DNA of 64,000 nt, from assembly GCA_965205915.1 (NCBI GenBank), contig OZ242191.1:1116001-1180000 (forward strand), in the 5' to 3' direction. This DNA comes from VXMO01 sp965205915. Its GTDB lineage: Bacteria > Chloroflexota > Dehalococcoidia > UBA6926. The position numbers and the translations under genes were made by a program. Below the pieces are notes generated by a model, which searched no databases, had not been told where the DNA came from, and was given only the letters and a program-made list of their open reading frames with translations. Positions 62,468 to 64,000 of this stretch are shown piece by piece (positions within the stretch are counted from its first letter, which is position 1; every line of letters starts with the position of its first letter).

Positions 62468-62792
62468 GCAACCATTGTCTCGCTTCGTTCGAGAGGAAAT
62501 GAAGGCCCTTGCACAGATGTCAGATGACGATATTGACTACAGCGACATCCCGGAGACGACGGACTTCTCCGGAGCACGGCGGGGCATGTTCTACAAGTAC
62601 CGCGTCATCAAGAAGCAGGTAACGCTGCGGCTGGATGCGGGCATCCTGGCATGGTTCAAGGCGCAGTCGGATGACGGTCGCGGCTATCAAACGCGGATCA
62701 ATGAAGCCCTGCGGGCACACATCCACTACCAGATAGAGAAGGAGCGCGCCAAAGAGCAGGCTCACCTGGACGGCGCAGAGCCCACACCATGA
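62454..62792 (+). CDS. brnA: BrnA-family antitoxin
   Basis: 112 residues from ATG 62454, with AAGGAGGA just upstream. The C-terminal ribbon-helix-helix region reads KKQVTLRLDAGILAWFKAQ, then GYQTRINEALRAHIHY. BrnA binds BrnT and represses the operon. It overlaps brnT by 14 bases and the macrodomain gene by 4 (ATGA). Confidence 0.88.
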   Translation: MNKDRQPLSRFVREEMKALAQMSDDDIDYSDIPETTDFSGARRGMFYKYRVIKKQVTLRLDAGILAWFKAQSDDGRGYQTRINEALRAHIHYQIEKERAKEQAHLDGAEPTP

Positions 62793-63310
62793 TCCAGAGC
62801 CGCATCGTGATTGAGCAGGGCGACATCACGCGGCAGCGGGTCGACGCTATCGTGAACGCCGCCAACTCATCGTTGCTCGGCGGAGGCGGCGTGGACGGCG
62901 CAATCCACCGCGCCGCCGGCGCTGAATTACTGGATGCCTGCAGGAGCCTCGGCGGATGCCCGACAGGGGAGGCGCGCATCACTGAAGGGTTCAATCTGCC
63001 CGCGCGCTGCGTCATTCACGCTGTTGGTCCGGTCTGGGCGGGCGGAGACCGTGGAGAAGATGCCCTGCTTACCAGCGCCTACCATTCGAGCCTTCAACTC
63101 GCGGTTGAACACGGAATCACGAGCATCGCATTCCCCGCCATCAGCACCGGCGCCTATGGCTACCCGCTCGAAAACGCCACCCGAATTGCCGTCGACACTA
63201 TCCTGACGCACCTCTCAACCAACACAACGCCGTACAGAGTAACCTTCGTCTGCTTTGACACCCCAACCACAGCGGTATACCAGCGAATCCTCTCCGAGCT
63301 GCTTGGTTAA
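62789..63310 (+). CDS. Macrodomain ADP-ribose/O-acetyl-ADP-ribose hydrolase
   Basis: 173 residues, ATG start overlapping brnA. Macrodomain marks: VDAIVNAANSSLLGGGGVDG (about 19-38), ADP-ribose binding loop with AIHRAAG, and FPAISTGAYGYPLENA (about 112-127). The family removes ADP-ribose from O-acetyl-ADP-ribose, proteins or nucleic acids. Coupling to a toxin-antitoxin pair is unusual and recalls DarTG, but BrnT is an RNase, not an ADP-ribosyltransferase. Confidence 0.9.
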   Translation: MIQSRIVIEQGDITRQRVDAIVNAANSSLLGGGGVDGAIHRAAGAELLDACRSLGGCPTGEARITEGFNLPARCVIHAVGPVWAGGDRGEDALLTSAYHSSLQLAVEHGITSIAFPAISTGAYGYPLENATRIAVDTILTHLSTNTTPYRVTFVCFDTPTTAVYQRILSELLG

Positions 63311-63539
63311 CCAAAAGCGACTTAATGCCAGATCCTCACACTCGCCGGAGTTTAGGATGAACACGCCACAGCCATCATGGCCACCGTCACCATCCGTACA
63401 ACTCCCCGTTCGGCCTGAAGGACGCGTAGCCGAACCAGAATGCGACGTGGCAGGAGACGCGGGGGACGGAGATGGAGGCCGGGAGCTTGGCGGAAGCAAT
63501 AGACGACCACAAGTGACTGGCAGGCCCCGGAGTGATTAG

Positions 63540-63999
63540 CTACACGCCCGGAAGGGGCAGGTTGCCCTCATATAACGGGTGGCGCACCCGTACCGCAGGT
63601 TCACCCTCGAGCCTATCGAAGAAAAGAAACCCTTTATCTGTGGTTTCTACAATAGGTACACCGTACCTGATTGCCGTCGCCAAATGCAGTGCATCCCTCG
63701 GATTGACCCTCCCTTGGCGATGGTAATTCCTTACGACTCCTTGCGTCACCTCTCCGCCGCGCTCGTCAATAGCGGCTACGATCACGTATTCGCGCCCAAA
63801 GAACTCACGTATCCTTTGTTCTGCCCGCTCATCAGTGAAACCGTCAAGATACGCCACTTCTGCTATAGCCAAAGTCGAAACAACAATCTCAAGATTCCCT
63901 TGTGTGCCTTGCCCAAGCATTTCCTGCCATGGCCTCCATGTGTTCGTCACGTCCGCCAAGGTAATCGAGGACTTTGTTGGAATCCCAGAGGCGTCTTGG
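63540..63999 (-). pseudogene. PIN-domain gene with a frameshift, 5' end beyond the window
   Basis: The visible 139-residue frame (63540-63959) begins WQEMLGQGTQGNLEIVVSTL, then AIAEVAYLDG, DALHLATAIRYGV and VETTDKGFLFFDR, the second half of a PIN domain. The first acidic strand is in another frame just upstream: LWDSNKVLDYLGGRDEHMEA. The switch lies at about 63925-63945. Likely toxin-type RNase of a VapC-like family. The start is not in the window. Confidence 0.7.
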
Positions 64000-64000
64000 G

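Noticed and set aside
63255..63539. 94-residue plus-strand ORF between macrodomain and PIN genes
   Set aside because: Pro/Gly/Asp-rich, no ribosome-binding site, no recognisable content, and overlaps the end of the macrodomain gene.
1..63999. Global reassignment of TGA to an amino acid
   Set aside because: Well-defined genes end in TGA with normal family lengths, for example the binding protein at 3527-3529, S20 at 9308-9310 and hyuA at 43792-43794.
1..63999. Prophage, integrase-bounded island or complete insertion sequence
   Set aside because: No integrase, transposase, capsid or terminase-like protein was seen, despite the paired tRNA-Val genes.

Overview
The window reads as chromosome of an uncultured-type bacterium, most likely a Chloroflexota lineage close to Dehalococcoidia/SAR202. 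This is inferred from gene content (tandem nitronate monooxygenases, a two-domain CaiB/BaiF protein, HyuA/HyuB, DUF3179, DM13, MMPL and DUF2680-like proteins, Thr-Pro-linker lipoproteins), not from a marker-gene tree. Base composition is moderately GC-rich. Several islands (McrBC, the PIN-like/Mrr pair, the Fic gene) look less GC-rich and are probably acquired.

Layout. 1-3.5 kb: two surface proteins with the same SGGC-helix-Arg C-terminal signal. 3.5-6.4 kb: McrBC restriction. 6.6-11.4 kb: housekeeping genes (Rel, S20, tRNA-Leu, a metallophosphoesterase) and the first of three small retropepsin-like proteins. 11.4-18 kb: XRE-NYN regulator/nuclease, DUF4258-like protein, two nitronate monooxygenases, a frameshifted DUF3782-like gene and a 572-residue protein with a toxin-like tail. 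18-24 kb: DM13 and MMPL membrane proteins, a branched-chain-type binding lipoprotein, a decayed trypsin-like protease and tRNA-Val. 24-28.4 kb: a 922-residue secreted metallopeptidase-like protein, then a debris zone of gene fragments. 28.4-35.6 kb: ABC-F, a kinase, a second tRNA-Val, a DUF2680-like protein, a DUF2268 peptidase and a CaiB fusion. 35.6-46 kb: the selenoprotein candidates, two retropepsins and the HyuAB operon. 46-55 kb: MFS, PIN-like, Mrr, ABC-2 exporter, RmuC and TPR genes. 55-64 kb: Fic, thrB-lysC-glycosyltransferase, an Nmad3-like protein, queG, BrnTA plus macrodomain, and a PIN gene cut by a frameshift.

The most interesting signal is three genes within about 6.3 kb that each carry one in-frame TGA exactly where the first Cys of a W-C-P-x-C redox motif is expected: a DUF3179 lipoprotein (TGA 36389-36391) and two thioredoxin-like lipoproteins (TGA 41015-41017 and 41898-41900, minus strand). 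Translation continues in frame with good family similarity after each TGA. Each TGA is followed by a 6-bp stem with a 5-nt loop of the form NGUNN, and the two thioredoxin hairpins differ by compensatory changes. This is what bacterial SECIS-directed selenocysteine insertion looks like. TGA is also used as an ordinary stop in the window, so wholesale recoding does not explain it. A standard annotation would split or call all three genes pseudogenes.

Other themes are gene decay (multiply broken protease, sulfite-oxidase and helicase fragments, two frameshifted nuclease-like genes), recent tandem duplication (56-bp repeats and a duplicated signal-peptide ORF next to DUF3179), and a dispersed family of GATTCC...GGAATGAC palindromes between genes.
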